A DNA stretch of 14,731 nucleotides, taken from an uncultured Clostridia bacterium (lineage in GTDB: Bacteria; Bacillota; Clostridia; Oscillospirales; Ruminococcaceae). Numbering within the stretch: the stretch's first letter is position 1; each line of letters begins with the position of its first letter. The translations under genes were made by a program, and so were the position numbers. The notes under the pieces were generated by a model. That model saw only the letters and a list, made by a program, of their open reading frames with translations, made no database searches and had not been told where the DNA came from. Shown here piece by piece: positions 1 to 7,850 of the stretch. The DNA is taken from NCBI GenBank assembly GCA_937894185.1, contig CALCSA010000299.1:1-14731 (forward strand), read 5' to 3'.

Positions 1-2
1 GC

Positions 3-512
3 AATCATATGGATATAGTTTGCTCCGGCCAGCTGATAGCCTACTCGCTGGCCCCCAACGGTTCTGAGTCTGTTGTGTTTGAGTTTCAGGCGGGCAGTAT
101 CATCGGAGCCAATCTGCTGTTTGGCGATCACAACCAATACCCCATGAGCATTTACGGCACCACCGAGAGTGTCCTTCTGCATATTTCTAAATTTGGCATT
201 GAGGAGCTGTTAAAGGAGTATGGCTTCGTCATGCAGTTTGTGCAATCTCTTTCCATGAACTCACAGGGAATGAACCGAAAAATAGCCATGTACACCCAAG
301 GGTCTCTGCGGGAAAATCTGATGGACTATCTTCTGGCGCTTTCCGCCCAGCAAAAATCAAACACCATAGTGCTGCCTGTGACAAAAAAGCAGCTTGCCAA
401 CTATTTTGGCGTACAGCGCCCGTCACTGTTCCGAGAGTTGAAACGAATGAAGGACGAAGGCTTGATTGAAATTGCAAATAAGACGATTAAAATAAAATTT
501 CCTGACAGGTAA
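3..512 (+). CDS. Crp/Fnr-family transcriptional regulator, 5' end missing
   Basis: The frame is open from the window edge, so the N-terminus lies outside; the ATG at 9 is probably internal. The first visible part is the end of a cyclic-nucleotide-binding-like beta barrel (FEFQAGSIIGANLLFG resembles the glycine-rich barrel turn of Crp/Fnr proteins). Next comes the long dimerisation helix, then a C-terminal winged helix-turn-helix with the typical recognition segment TKKQLANYFGVQRPSLFRELKRM. Full family members are about 220-230 residues; about 170 are seen here. No cysteine cluster for an Fe-S centre is visible in this part, but such cysteines are often N-terminal, so an FNR-like sensor cannot be excluded. 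The residues that would define cAMP binding are not clearly present, so the effector is unknown. It is followed by a 349-base gap, so co-transcription with the V4R/GGDEF pair is uncertain. Confidence 0.85.
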   Translation, partial: NHMDIVCSGQLIAYSLAPNGSESVVFEFQAGSIIGANLLFGDHNQYPMSIYGTTESVLLHISKFGIEELLKEYGFVMQFVQSLSMNSQGMNRKIAMYTQGSLRENLMDYLLALSAQQKSNTIVLPVTKKQLANYFGVQRPSLFRELKRMKDEGLIEIANKTIKIKFPDR

Positions 513-861
513 ACGTAGCTGCAGACGGGCCTACTTTTCAGGCATCGGAACAATACCCCCATACCTTTTTATGCATTTTATTCCCTACGCCTCCTGATCG
601 CTTGTTTCTATACGAGAAGGATTATATAATCATTTGAATGTAATGTACCTGATCCGGCGAGAGGAGCATCTGTATCGGTATGTGCAGGTGCTGCGATAAA
701 CACTCAATTATAACGAAATCGGTTTAATTTACCATAAAACGTGGTATGCAAACCCGGCACTATTTGATATAATAAGAAGGATGGGAAATTTATATAACCC
801 TAAAATGCAAGGTTTCCCGGCCCTAGTATCTTCAGATTAAAACGACAGGATTTGTGGCAAC
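513..861. other. intergenic region with candidate promoters and a possible gene remnant
   Basis: No full gene is visible. There are two perfect TATAAT boxes. One is at 625-630, with TTGTTT at 602-607 and a 17-base spacer. The other is at 768-773, but only a poor -35 candidate (TATGCA, 745-750) sits at the right distance; this second one is best placed to drive the V4R gene. Between them, ATG at 643 opens an 18-codon frame to TAA at 699 (MYLIRREEHLYRYVQVLR). It is preceded by 15 further open codons and looks coding-like, so it may be the tail of a decayed gene. I do not recognise its family. A short inverted repeat ACCA...TGGT lies around 731-745. No GEMM-type cyclic-di-GMP riboswitch motif was found. 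Confidence 0.4.
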
Positions 862-1395
862 ATGGAAAATGTATTTCTGACGAATCAGAAGCACAGTGTA
901 TTCTCGTGGGAGAATCTGGGCGATATTAAAAAAGGCCGTGAGGATTTGGGCGAAGAAATGCCGGTGCTGGTGTATCGCCTGATGCAATACACCATGCTGG
1001 ACGTCTTAGCCCGTGAGCATGGGCAGGTGCAGGCCAATGAATATTTTCGCAAGGCCGGCTTTCTGGCCGGCAGCGAGTTTACCAATCTGTTGGATTTAAC
1101 GGTGGGCTTCAATGACTTTCTCGCCAATCTTCAGGCTGCCCTGCGGGAGCTGAAGATCGGCATTTTGCGCATAGAATCCTATGACACCGTCAGCGGTGAG
1201 ATCATCCTCACCATAGAGCAGGATTTGGATTGCAGCGGGCTGCCCGTCACCAACGAGTCGGTATGCAGCTACGACGAGGGGTTTCTGGCCGGCATTCTGG
1301 AGCGGTACACCCATCAAAAGTACACCGTCCGAGAGATTGACTGTTGGGCTTCCGGGGCCAGAGTATGCCGTTTTCAGGGGCAGATTTCCCGATGA
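862..1395 (+). CDS. V4R-domain (4-vinyl reductase-like) small-molecule-binding protein
   Basis: A 177-residue soluble protein with no membrane segment. Residues about 95-175 match the V4R fold signature: a conserved cysteine before a G-rich helix (C135, SYDEGFLAGIL) and the closing motif E158-I-D-C161-x3-G165-x3-C169-x-F171. V4R domains are regulatory pockets for small ligands in proteins such as XylR/DmpR activators and in BchJ; C161 and C169 could bind metal or stabilise the pocket. The helical N-terminal part (about 35-90) resembles that seen in stand-alone V4R proteins. The start is supported only by a weak AGGA about ten bases upstream; a later start at M33 is possible. It lies 40 bases before a GGDEF gene on the same strand, so I infer it is the sensor partner of that enzyme. 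The ligand is unknown. Confidence 0.75.
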   Translation: MENVFLTNQKHSVFSWENLGDIKKGREDLGEEMPVLVYRLMQYTMLDVLAREHGQVQANEYFRKAGFLAGSEFTNLLDLTVGFNDFLANLQAALRELKIGILRIESYDTVSGEIILTIEQDLDCSGLPVTNESVCSYDEGFLAGILERYTHQKYTVREIDCWASGARVCRFQGQISR

Positions 1396-1435
1396 CGGGG
1401 CTTTCTGATTACGGTGCGAAAGAAGGTGAAACACA

Positions 1436-2716
1436 GTGAATCCCAGTGCAAAGCGATTGCTGGACTATTTGCACGATACAATCTACCACCCATCCCGCGC
1501 GGAGTTAGATGTAGAGCAGTTGGATGAGGAGTTCCGGGATTTGGGAAAGGGCATCCAATACTATTCCAACTGTGTTTTGGAAGCCTTGGCGCTGGCACGG
1601 GCTCTTGCCAAAGGCAACTTAAAGGAAGTGTTGCCTCCCCCGGAAAACGAAATCGCGGCTCCTCTTAAAGATTTACATGCAAAGATGAAGCATCTGACCT
1701 GGCAGGCGCAGCAGATTGCCGAGGGGAATTTTCAGCAGCGCATTGACTTTATGGGTGAGTTTACCCAGTCCTTCAACACTATGACAGAGCAGCTGGAGCA
1801 GCAGCGAAATGCCCTGTTGGAAGAAATTGAAAAGGGACACCGAAAAACAAAGGCGTTGGAACAAAGCAACTACCTGCTGCAGACCATCACCGGAAAAATT
1901 CCCCAGTGGGTCATTGTCATCGACGGAACCACCCACCAGTGGCTGTTTGCCAACCAGCAGGCGGCCGATGTGCTGCAGGATCACCGACGGGAGGCAGAGC
2001 TTCTGCATTGGATCACCCAGCAGCTGGAGGCGTTGCAGGGCTGCGAGCAGCCCTACGCAACCGAGCTGGAACTGCAGCAGGACGCAAACTCCCAGTATTT
2101 TGGGGTAGAAATCCACCCCTTAAGCTGGTACGACCACAACGCTTTTGCTTTTATGTTTACCGACATCAGTTCCGAAAAGGAGCATCTGTGTTATCTGCAA
2201 AACGCCGCCTACACCGACCCACTGACCCAGCTTTACAACCGCAAATACGGCATGGAGGTGCTTCACCAATGGCTCGCGGAGGACCGCCCCTTCATCCTCT
2301 GCTTTGCCGACATCGACAACCTGAAATATGTCAACGACCGGTTTGGCCACTCCGAAGGAGATCGGTACATCTTGGCGGTGACTCAGGCCCTTTGCAGCTT
2401 CTCGCCCGAGGCCATCCTGTGCCGCATGGGCGCGGATGAGTTTATGATTCTCGCGCAGGGCTGGAGCATCCATCAGGCTCAAAAGCAGATGGAGGCACTG
2501 CGTACCACTCTTGCCAACCGCAATAAGATCAAAAGCAATTGTTATGACCACAGTATCAGCTACGGCGTGATCGAGATCGGCCCGGAAAACAGGTTGTCGG
2601 CCCACGATTTGTTAAGCATCGCTGATGAAAAGATGTACGAGTATAAGCGGGCTTATAAAATGAGGCGCAAAAAACTTCCCACTTCCAGAATTTACAATCA
2701 AATTTACCTGTTGTAA
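1436..2716 (+). CDS. GGDEF-domain diguanylate cyclase with HAMP-like and PAS-like regions
   Basis: A 426-residue protein starting at GTG, preceded by AGAAGGTG at good spacing. Residues about 60-125 look like a HAMP segment (LARALAKGNL, then AEGNFQQRIDFMGEF and SFNTMTEQL), followed by a coiled coil to about 145. There are no transmembrane helices, so it should be cytoplasmic. Residues about 150-250 look PAS-like (WVIVIDGTTHQWLFANQQAADVL). Residues 258-410 are a GGDEF domain. DPLTQLYNRK opens it, D292 and D294 are the likely metal ligands in ADIDNLKYVNDRFGHSEGD, and the signature is GADEF at 332-336 in place of GGDEF. The product-inhibition RxxD motif is absent at the expected place (FSPEAILCRM precedes the signature). 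Other GGDEF residues are intact, so it is probably an active cyclase without feedback inhibition. The sensory input is probably the upstream V4R protein. Confidence 0.85.
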   Translation: MNPSAKRLLDYLHDTIYHPSRAELDVEQLDEEFRDLGKGIQYYSNCVLEALALARALAKGNLKEVLPPPENEIAAPLKDLHAKMKHLTWQAQQIAEGNFQQRIDFMGEFTQSFNTMTEQLEQQRNALLEEIEKGHRKTKALEQSNYLLQTITGKIPQWVIVIDGTTHQWLFANQQAADVLQDHRREAELLHWITQQLEALQGCEQPYATELELQQDANSQYFGVEIHPLSWYDHNAFAFMFTDISSEKEHLCYLQNAAYTDPLTQLYNRKYGMEVLHQWLAEDRPFILCFADIDNLKYVNDRFGHSEGDRYILAVTQALCSFSPEAILCRMGADEFMILAQGWSIHQAQKQMEALRTTLANRNKIKSNCYDHSISYGVIEIGPENRLSAHDLLSIADEKMYEYKRAYKMRRKKLPTSRIYNQIYLL

Positions 2717-2785
2717 AGGAGCAACGGCTCCCCCGCTCAAAGCAACACCTTGGGGACGAAAAATTTCCCCTGCATCCAACATAAA

Positions 2786-2824
2786 AAAGTCCGCCCTACC
2801 GTCTGTTTCGGTGGGGCGGACTTT
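2786..2824. terminator. bidirectional intrinsic terminator between convergent genes
   Basis: A 15-pair stem (AAAGTCCGCCCTACC at 2786-2800 with 2810-2824, one T-G wobble) closes a nine-base loop. On the minus strand the stem runs into six T (the A run 2783-2788), ideal for ending the long minus-strand operon. On the plus strand only TTT follows, but the stem is strong enough to serve the GGDEF gene as well. Two smaller hairpins lie between it and the GGDEF stop (2718-2731 and around 2753-2772). Confidence 0.85.
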
Positions 2825-2880
2825 GATGAATTGGCGCTTATTTTGGCAGCACCCCGGATGGGACAGACCATGCTCTGCCT

Positions 2881-3240
2881 TTAGAGCTTCTGCCCACAGC
2901 CGGGGCAGTAGCTTTGATCCGGGTAAATCCGGCGGCCACATTGGGAGCATCGAGGCCCTGCGTTGTTTTTGATCACCTGCATTTCGTGGGCGGACAGCAC
3001 AGTGCCCGGGTCCTGCTCGGCCCGCTTGCCTGCCTGTGGCTGCAGCTCTATGACGCTGGCGCATTGGCCGCAGGTGGCCAAATAGCCCCCGCCAAACTGA
3101 AGCACCGGGATGAAAAACACGCTCAGGGCCTGCCTTTGCCTGATCAGGAACAGCTTGTCCCGGGCACCGCAGGCGGGGCACTCCCCTGCCACGTTGCCGA
3201 TCTGTTTGAGCTTGGGACTGAGTCCGGCGACGAAAAACAT
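2881..3240 (-). CDS. double zinc-ribbon protein of unknown function
   Basis: A 119-residue protein. The ATG at 3240 is preferred to an upstream in-frame ATG at 3291 because GGGAG lies seven bases before it, and because the longer form would run back into the preceding gene. It has two zinc ribbons. The first uses C21-x2-C24 and C57-x2-C60 around a hydrophobic strand (VFFIPVLQFGGGY), the pattern of small bacterial zinc-ribbon proteins with a CPxCG...FFIP...CxxC layout. The second is C98-x2-C101 and C112-x2-C115 at the extreme C-terminus (CSQCGRRI...CPGCGQKL). It is the last gene of the minus-strand series, 28 bases after the membrane-anchored gene, so the two are probably translated from one message. 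Function unknown. Confidence 0.7.
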   Translation of the reverse strand: MFFVAGLSPKLKQIGNVAGECPACGARDKLFLIRQRQALSVFFIPVLQFGGGYLATCGQCASVIELQPQAGKRAEQDPGTVLSAHEMQVIKNNAGPRCSQCGRRIYPDQSYCPGCGQKL

Positions 3241-3268
3241 CGTATATCTCCCTTCTGCGAGGGTTTGC

Positions 3269-3775
3269 TCACTGGGCGGGCACACACTCAATCTCGAACC
3301 GAATCACGTCATCGGTGGTCAGATAATAATGTCCGCTCACCGCCTCAAAGTGCTCCTTACTGCGCAAACGCCGCACAAACTCCCGGTAGTAGGCTTCGTC
3401 GGGAGCCGTGCCCACAATAACAAGGTTGCGGCGGTGATAGATAAATTCCTCAATTTCCACAACCGATCCCATGCTCTCGTAGACAGCGGAAAAGGTTTCC
3501 GCCTCGTTGACGGGAATCAGCTCGAAGTTGACGTATCCGTTGGCCATAGCCCCGGCAAACTTCATCAGAACCCCCCGGTTCCGGGAATCGGTGAGCATCC
3601 CCACCATGCCGGGAGACTGGTCCGGTTCTGCAATCAGCATGCGGATAATTTTACTTTTGCGGTAGAGGTTGCTTTCCAATATCTGGGTGGACAGCAGGAT
3701 GCCCCCCAGCAGCAGGGCTGCTGCCAGCAGCAAAGCCGTTATTGTCTCGGAGATGGCGTGGCGGATCTTTTGCAT
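3269..3775 (-). CDS. single-pass membrane-anchored protein of unknown function
   Basis: A 168-residue protein with a GAGGAG ribosome binding site nine bases before its ATG. Residues about 10-32 form one hydrophobic helix (ITALLLAAALLLGGILLSTQIL) after a short basic start, so it is probably anchored with its C-terminal domain outside the membrane; no lipobox is visible. The C-terminal half (RNLVIVGTAPDEAYYREFVRRLRSK...FEAVSG) loosely resembles the ferredoxin-like domain of PilN/GspL-type secretion proteins, but no other pilus gene is present and the similarity is by eye. I cannot assign a function. It sits between rsmE (155 bases upstream) and the zinc-ribbon gene (28 bases downstream). Confidence 0.65.
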   Translation of the reverse strand: MQKIRHAISETITALLLAAALLLGGILLSTQILESNLYRKSKIIRMLIAEPDQSPGMVGMLTDSRNRGVLMKFAGAMANGYVNFELIPVNEAETFSAVYESMGSVVEIEEFIYHRRNLVIVGTAPDEAYYREFVRRLRSKEHFEAVSGHYYLTTDDVIRFEIECVPAQ

Positions 3776-3930
3776 CGGTGGTTACTCCTCATTAGACAAA
3801 GCGTCCCCTGCGATTGCCCCTTGATGATAAAAAGCCTACGGTTTCTGGTCCGGGAACCTCCATCCCCGGGCAGCTCCCTTTTACAAAAAGCTGTAAATCA
3901 TCGGCCCTTTGGCGGACTTGACCTGCTTTT

Positions 3931-4653
3931 TTAGAACTCACCCAAATGATACATCACCACCGAAAGAGCGCAGACTCCGGCGGTCTCGCACCGCAAAATC
4001 CGCTTGCCCAATCCCGCGGTGAGAACTCCCGCCGCCTCGGCCATGGCGGCCTCCGCTTGGGAAAAGCCCCCCTCGCTGCCGATCAGAACCGCCACCGAAG
4101 CCGGCTGCGGCTTGAGGATGTCCCCCAGGGAGGTTTCGCTTTCCTCGTAAAACAGGATGGGAAGATCAAACGACCCCATTTCCTGCAAGGCGTCCTCATA
4201 ACTGAGCAGAGGCTTTACCTTGGGAATGATCCCCCTGCCGCTCTGTTTGGCGGCCTCGCAGGCAATTTTTTGCAGGCGCGCCAGCTTTTTATCCATGGCT
4301 TTGTCGCCGGGGCGGGAAATACATCGGGAGGTGAGAACCGGAGTGATTTCCGCTGCCCCCAGCTCCACGGCTTTTTGTACGGCAAATTCCAGCTTATCCC
4401 CCTTGGGTAAAGCCTGATAGAAGCATACCGGCACCCGGCTTTCGCTGGCGCAGGGCTCCCGGTGCTCGATCTGAAGGGTGACGATTTCCGGCGTCACCCC
4501 CACAATCCGGCAGTGGTAGTCGGTGCGCTGCATATCGCTGACCACCAGCTGCCGCCCCGGCTCCATATGAAGGGATTTTGCAATGTGGCGGGCATCCTCC
4601 CCGGTGATGTAGATCACGTCTCCGGCTATGTTTTCCACAAAAAATCTCGGCAT
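3931..4653 (-). CDS. rsmE: 16S rRNA (uracil-1498-N3)-methyltransferase RsmE
   Basis: A 240-residue protein, the usual RsmE length. RsmE uses S-adenosylmethionine to methylate N3 of U1498 of 16S rRNA in the assembled 30S subunit. An N-terminal PUA-like RNA-binding part (MPRFFVENIAGDVIYITGEDARHIAKSLHM) is followed by a SPOUT methyltransferase domain. Recognisable blocks are QALPKGDKLEFAVQKAVELG (80-99), ACEAAKQSGR (131-140), IGSEGGF (191-197) and the knot motif LGKRILRCETA (215-225), all matching the family. The ATG lies only three bases after the def stop codon, and its ribosome binding site (GAGGAA) is inside the end of def, so the two are probably translationally coupled. Confidence 0.95.
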   Translation of the reverse strand: MPRFFVENIAGDVIYITGEDARHIAKSLHMEPGRQLVVSDMQRTDYHCRIVGVTPEIVTLQIEHREPCASESRVPVCFYQALPKGDKLEFAVQKAVELGAAEITPVLTSRCISRPGDKAMDKKLARLQKIACEAAKQSGRGIIPKVKPLLSYEDALQEMGSFDLPILFYEESETSLGDILKPQPASVAVLIGSEGGFSQAEAAMAEAAGVLTAGLGKRILRCETAGVCALSVVMYHLGEF

Positions 4654-4656
4654 GGG

Positions 4657-5127
4657 TTATTCCTCTTCATCCTCGTTGAGCATCCGCTCGGCACGATCCA
4701 AAAACACCACACCGTCCAGATGATCCAGCTCGTGACAAAGGGCACGAGCCAGCAAATCTTCTCCGGTTACGGTGATCAGATCGCCGCTGCGATTCTGTGC
4801 CTGCACCGTCACCCGCTTGGGGCGGGTGACCATTCCCGCTTCTCCTGGGAAGGAAAGGCAGGCTTCCGCAGTGCATTCCGTTTCTTCCGACGCTTCGGTG
4901 ATGACGGGGTTTATAAGCTCCAGAGGCTCTTCTTCCCCCAACTGAATCACAACCACCCGGCGGAGTACTCCCACCTGCACGGCGGCCAGCCCTACTCCAC
5001 TTGCGTCTGCCATGGTTTCCAGCATGTCGTCCAGCAGCTGGTGAAGCCGTTGGTCAAATACGGTGACCTGTCTGCTTTTTTTATGGAGGATTTCATCTTC
5101 TCCGGTTACAATCTTGCGCAGTGCCAT
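4657..5127 (-). CDS. def: peptide deformylase
   Basis: A 156-residue metalloenzyme that removes the formyl group from the initiator methionine of new proteins. All three catalytic motifs are present: GVGLAAVQ at 44-51 (motif 1), EACLS at 88-92 with the metal-binding Cys90 (motif 2), and HELDH at 132-136 with metal ligands His132 and His136 and catalytic Glu133 (motif 3). Motif 2 has Ala where most deformylases have Gly (EGCLS). The ATG at 5127 is preferred over one at 5151 because the family begins with a sequence like MALRKIVTGEDEIL and because AAAGGG lies just upstream. In many Firmicutes def is followed by fmt; here rsmE follows instead, so fmt is elsewhere or absent. Confidence 0.95.
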   Translation of the reverse strand: MALRKIVTGEDEILHKKSRQVTVFDQRLHQLLDDMLETMADASGVGLAAVQVGVLRRVVVIQLGEEEPLELINPVITEASEETECTAEACLSFPGEAGMVTRPKRVTVQAQNRSGDLITVTGEDLLARALCHELDHLDGVVFLDRAERMLNEDEEE

Positions 5128-5168
5128 AACGATCGCCCTTTCAGAGTGCAATATAAGTTAAGAGCCTT

Positions 5169-7558
5169 TTAATTGCCATCGTAATGCATGTCTATATAAA
5201 TTCCGGTCCGCTTATGACCTGTGTAGTACCATTCCAGCAGATTGCCCAGAAGAGCGCGGGTTTTTATGTTATTGTTGCATTTGAGAATCAGCTTATACCG
5301 GTAGCGTCCCGCCGCCTTGAACACATCGGCGGGCACGGGTCCCAGCATCCGCAACGGCAGGTCCCGGTAGGAGGCGGCGGCCACACCGCGGAACTGCTCC
5401 AAAAAACCTTGGGCGGCTTTTAGGGTGGCAGACTGCTCCGCCCCGGAAAATCCGATCCCCACCATGGTGCAGAAGGGGGGATACAGGTGCAGCTTGCGGC
5501 TGAGGATTTCCTCCTGATAGAAGGATTGGTAGTCCTGAGCGGCGGCCAGTTCGATAATGGGACTTTCGGGGGAATAGGTCTGGATGACGGCGCGGCCCCC
5601 CAGCGCCCCCCGGCCGCAGCGCCCCACCACTTGGGTGAGGAGAGAAAAGGTCCGCTCAAAGCTACGGAAGTCGTTGTTGTAAAGACTCTGGTCGGTATTG
5701 AGCACCCCCACCAGCGTCACGTTGGGAAAATTGAGCCCCTTGGCCACCATCTGGGTGCCGATCATAATATCGTATTCTCCGGCAGCAAAGGCGGAAAAGT
5801 GCTTCTCGTGGCTGAACTTGGACATGGTGGTGTCCATATCCACCCGCAGAATCCGCGCCTGAGGGAACACCTCCCCCAGTTCCTCCTCCAATCGCTGGGT
5901 CCCCGCTCCCGAAAGGCGAATCATCTTGCTTTGGCAGGAGGAGCAGGTGGTGGCCCGGGGAGTCTGGTAGCCGCAGTAGTGGCAGAGGAGAGCATCGTTG
6001 GCAGCGTGATAGGTGAGAGCCACCGAGCAGGAAGGGCAACCCGCCACCTCCCCGCAGGCGGAGCACCGCACCAAAGTGGAGTGGCCCCGCCGGTTGAGGA
6101 GCAGGATGCTCTGCTGGCCCTGCTCCAGATTATAGAGCAGTTCCTCCCGCAGCAGAAGGCTCAGGGAGGGCGTGTCGGAAAGATTTTCGCTCTCCCGCAT
6201 ATCCACAACCTCCACCTGCGGCAGGGGTTGGGAACCAAAGCGCTGACCCAGTTCCACCAGTTCATACCGCCCGGTCTGGGCGGCGTGGTAGCTTTCCACC
6301 GCAGGGGTGGCGGAGGCTAACAGCAACAAGGCCCCGTGATAGCGGCACCGCAGCTTTGCGATTTCCCGTGCGTGAAACCGAGGGGACTTGTCGGATTTAT
6401 AGGTGTGCTCCTGCTCCTCGTCGATGACCAGAAGGCCCAGATGCTCCACAGGGGCAAACACCGCCGAGCGGGTTCCCACCACAATGCGGGCGTCCGCTCC
6501 CCCAACGAAAGCCCGCTGTGGAGCACCGCAACCTGATTGCCAAAGCGGGCATGAAAGCTTTCCAGCGTTTGGGCGGTCAAGGCGATTTCCGGAACCAGCA
6601 CCACGGCGGTTTTGCCCGCCTCCAGACACTGCTGGATGAGGGCAAGGTACACCTGAGTCTTTCCCGATCCGGTGACCCCGTAGAGCAGAGCAGGCTTTTC
6701 GGGGTGCTCCAGCAGCCGGGAAAGGGTCTGGAAGGCCTGTTCCTGCAACTGGTTGAGCCGGACAGCGGGGGCCTGCCGCGCTTGTACATCGGCGTAAGGG
6801 TTGCGCAGCACCACGTGATCGTAAAAGCCCGCAGCTCCCTTGTTTTGCAGGGCCTCCGCCACCGACCGGGTCACTCCGGTGTAGTAGCACAGCTCCCGCA
6901 GGGATACGCTTTCGTGCTCCGCCAAAAACTGGGCTGCCTGCTTCTGCTTGGGGGTAAGCTTTAAACTCTCCCACCCTTCCAGCAGGCGAACCATGGTCAC
7001 TTTTTCGTCCAGCAGGCGGCGGCCGCTCTGCTCCAGCTTTTCCAGAGCACCCAGAGCCACCAGTTCCTCCAGTTCATTGCCGTCCAGAGCAAAGCCAATG
7101 GACAGCCGCTCCTCCCCCACCGGTGCTCTTGCCTTTTTGACGTAGTCCAAAATCTCCTGCTGGGGCCCGGTCAGCTCCAGCCCCTTTTTGCCGGTGGGAG
7201 CATAAAGGGTTTTAAAGACGATGCCCAGTCCGGCGGGGACCAGCAGCCGCAATCCGTCAAACCAGGTGCAGAAGGTCTGCTCCTTGAGGTAGCGCAGCAG
7301 CACAAGGCCTTCCTCGTCCAAGATGGGATCGTGGTCCAGCTGTTCCAGCACCGGCTTGACCCGGTGGGAAGCCGGAAGCTCCTCCGCCACAACTTGCAGG
7401 ACGATGCCCTGACGGCGCAGGTTGCCTTTGCCAAAGCTGACCCGCACCCGGCAGCCGGGCACAAGGGTGGACTCCATCTCATCCGGGACAAGATAGGTGT
7501 ATTCCCGGTCGAAATGGTAAAGGGCGCCGTCTACAGCCACCCGGGCGGTTTTCTGCAA
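5169..7558 (-). pseudogene. priA: primosomal helicase PriA, broken by a frameshift with a small deletion
   Basis: PriA restarts stalled replication forks and is normally about 800 residues. The gene starts at TTG (7558) after a good GGAGG. Residues 1-355 read correctly: N-terminal DNA-binding region, Walker A GVTGSGKT at 294-301, PEIALTAQT, and HSGLSLGER ending at 6494. There the frame is lost and would end at 6317 in unrelated sequence. The true sequence resumes in another frame at about 6497 (ADARIVVGTRSAVFAP). It continues through DEEQE, the eight-cysteine zinc region (CSACG, CPSC, CHYCG, CSSC, about 5930-6080), GTQMVAKGLNFPNV and QVVGRCGRG to TAA at 5169. About 442 residues remain after the break. 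Compared with the remembered Bacillus protein, some 10-12 residues (the YDEWR segment) are missing, which fits a loss of 31 or 34 bases. Either a real mutation or a sequence error. Confidence 0.85.
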
Positions 7559-7596
7559 GATGGGCCCTCCTTTTTTACGGGTAGATAACAGAAATC

Positions 7597-7627
7597 AGGA
7601 ATCGGCAGAGGGAATCCGCCAATTCCT
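7597..7627 (-). promoter_or_regulatory. hairpin between rpoZ and priA, possible attenuator
   Basis: A ten-pair stem (7597-7606 with 7618-7627, one wobble pair) closes an 11-base loop in the 97-base rpoZ-priA gap. On the minus strand it is followed by GATTTCTGTT rather than a clean T run, so termination would be partial at best. It may adjust expression of priA relative to the upstream genes, or stabilise the rpoZ 3' end. Confidence 0.35.
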
Positions 7628-7655
7628 GTAAAAAGTTTTTCTCCAAACAGAAGCT

Positions 7656-7850
7656 TTAGATAAAATCGCTGACCTTGCATTTGCCGGAGGCAAACTCCTC
7701 CACCGCCAGCTTGACGGATTTTTCGGTCATGGAGATGTGGTTTTCCTCGGCGGCATCGGCAATATCCCGTGCTCTTTGCGCCACGGCCACAACAAATTCG
7801 TAGTAGTTATCGTTTTTGCTGATGATCTGGTACATATGGGGTCTAAGCAT
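7656..7850 (-). CDS. rpoZ: RNA polymerase omega subunit
   Basis: A short 64-residue omega subunit, which helps assemble and stabilise RNA polymerase. It begins MLRPHMYQII and contains YYEFVVAVAQRARDIADAAEE, the conserved omega helix, then SVKLAVEEFASGK near the end. The ATG at 7850 is chosen over a longer frame because GGGAGG lies nine bases upstream and MLRP is the common Firmicutes start. It overlaps the end of gmk by eight bases (ATGCTTAG), so the two are normally translationally coupled. The premature stop in gmk could therefore lower omega synthesis. Its position after gmk is the standard order. Confidence 0.9.
   Translation of the reverse strand: MLRPHMYQIISKNDNYYEFVVAVAQRARDIADAAEENHISMTEKSVKLAVEEFASGKCKVSDFI

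Noticed and set aside
781..840. Nineteen-codon frame starting ATGGGAAATTTA upstream of the V4R gene
   Set aside because: The only AGAAGG sits directly against the ATG with no spacing, and the peptide resembles nothing known.
513..861. Cyclic-di-GMP riboswitch upstream of the GGDEF pair
   Set aside because: The conserved GEMM core bases could not be found on either strand.
2612..3181. Open frame of 189 codons on the minus strand across the terminator and the zinc-ribbon gene
   Set aside because: It runs through the intrinsic terminator and overlaps the zinc-ribbon gene in another frame; it has no domain, and the zinc-ribbon frame has clear paired cysteines.
3776..3930. Terminator or regulatory element between rsmE and the membrane-anchored gene
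   Set aside because: Small inverted repeats occur (for example CCGGG/CCCGG near 3860), but none is followed by a T run in the direction of transcription.
3110..3934. Open frame of 274 codons on the plus strand
   Set aside because: It is antisense to the zinc-ribbon and membrane-anchored genes, has no ribosome binding site or recognisable motif, and reflects high GC content.
5487..6320. Open frame of 277 codons on the plus strand opposite priA
   Set aside because: Composition-driven antisense frame with low-complexity Gly/Ala/Pro content and no start signal.
6317..6496. Programmed ribosomal frameshift as an explanation for the two priA frames
   Set aside because: A slippage would not restore the ten or so residues missing at the junction, and no slippery run with a downstream structure is evident.
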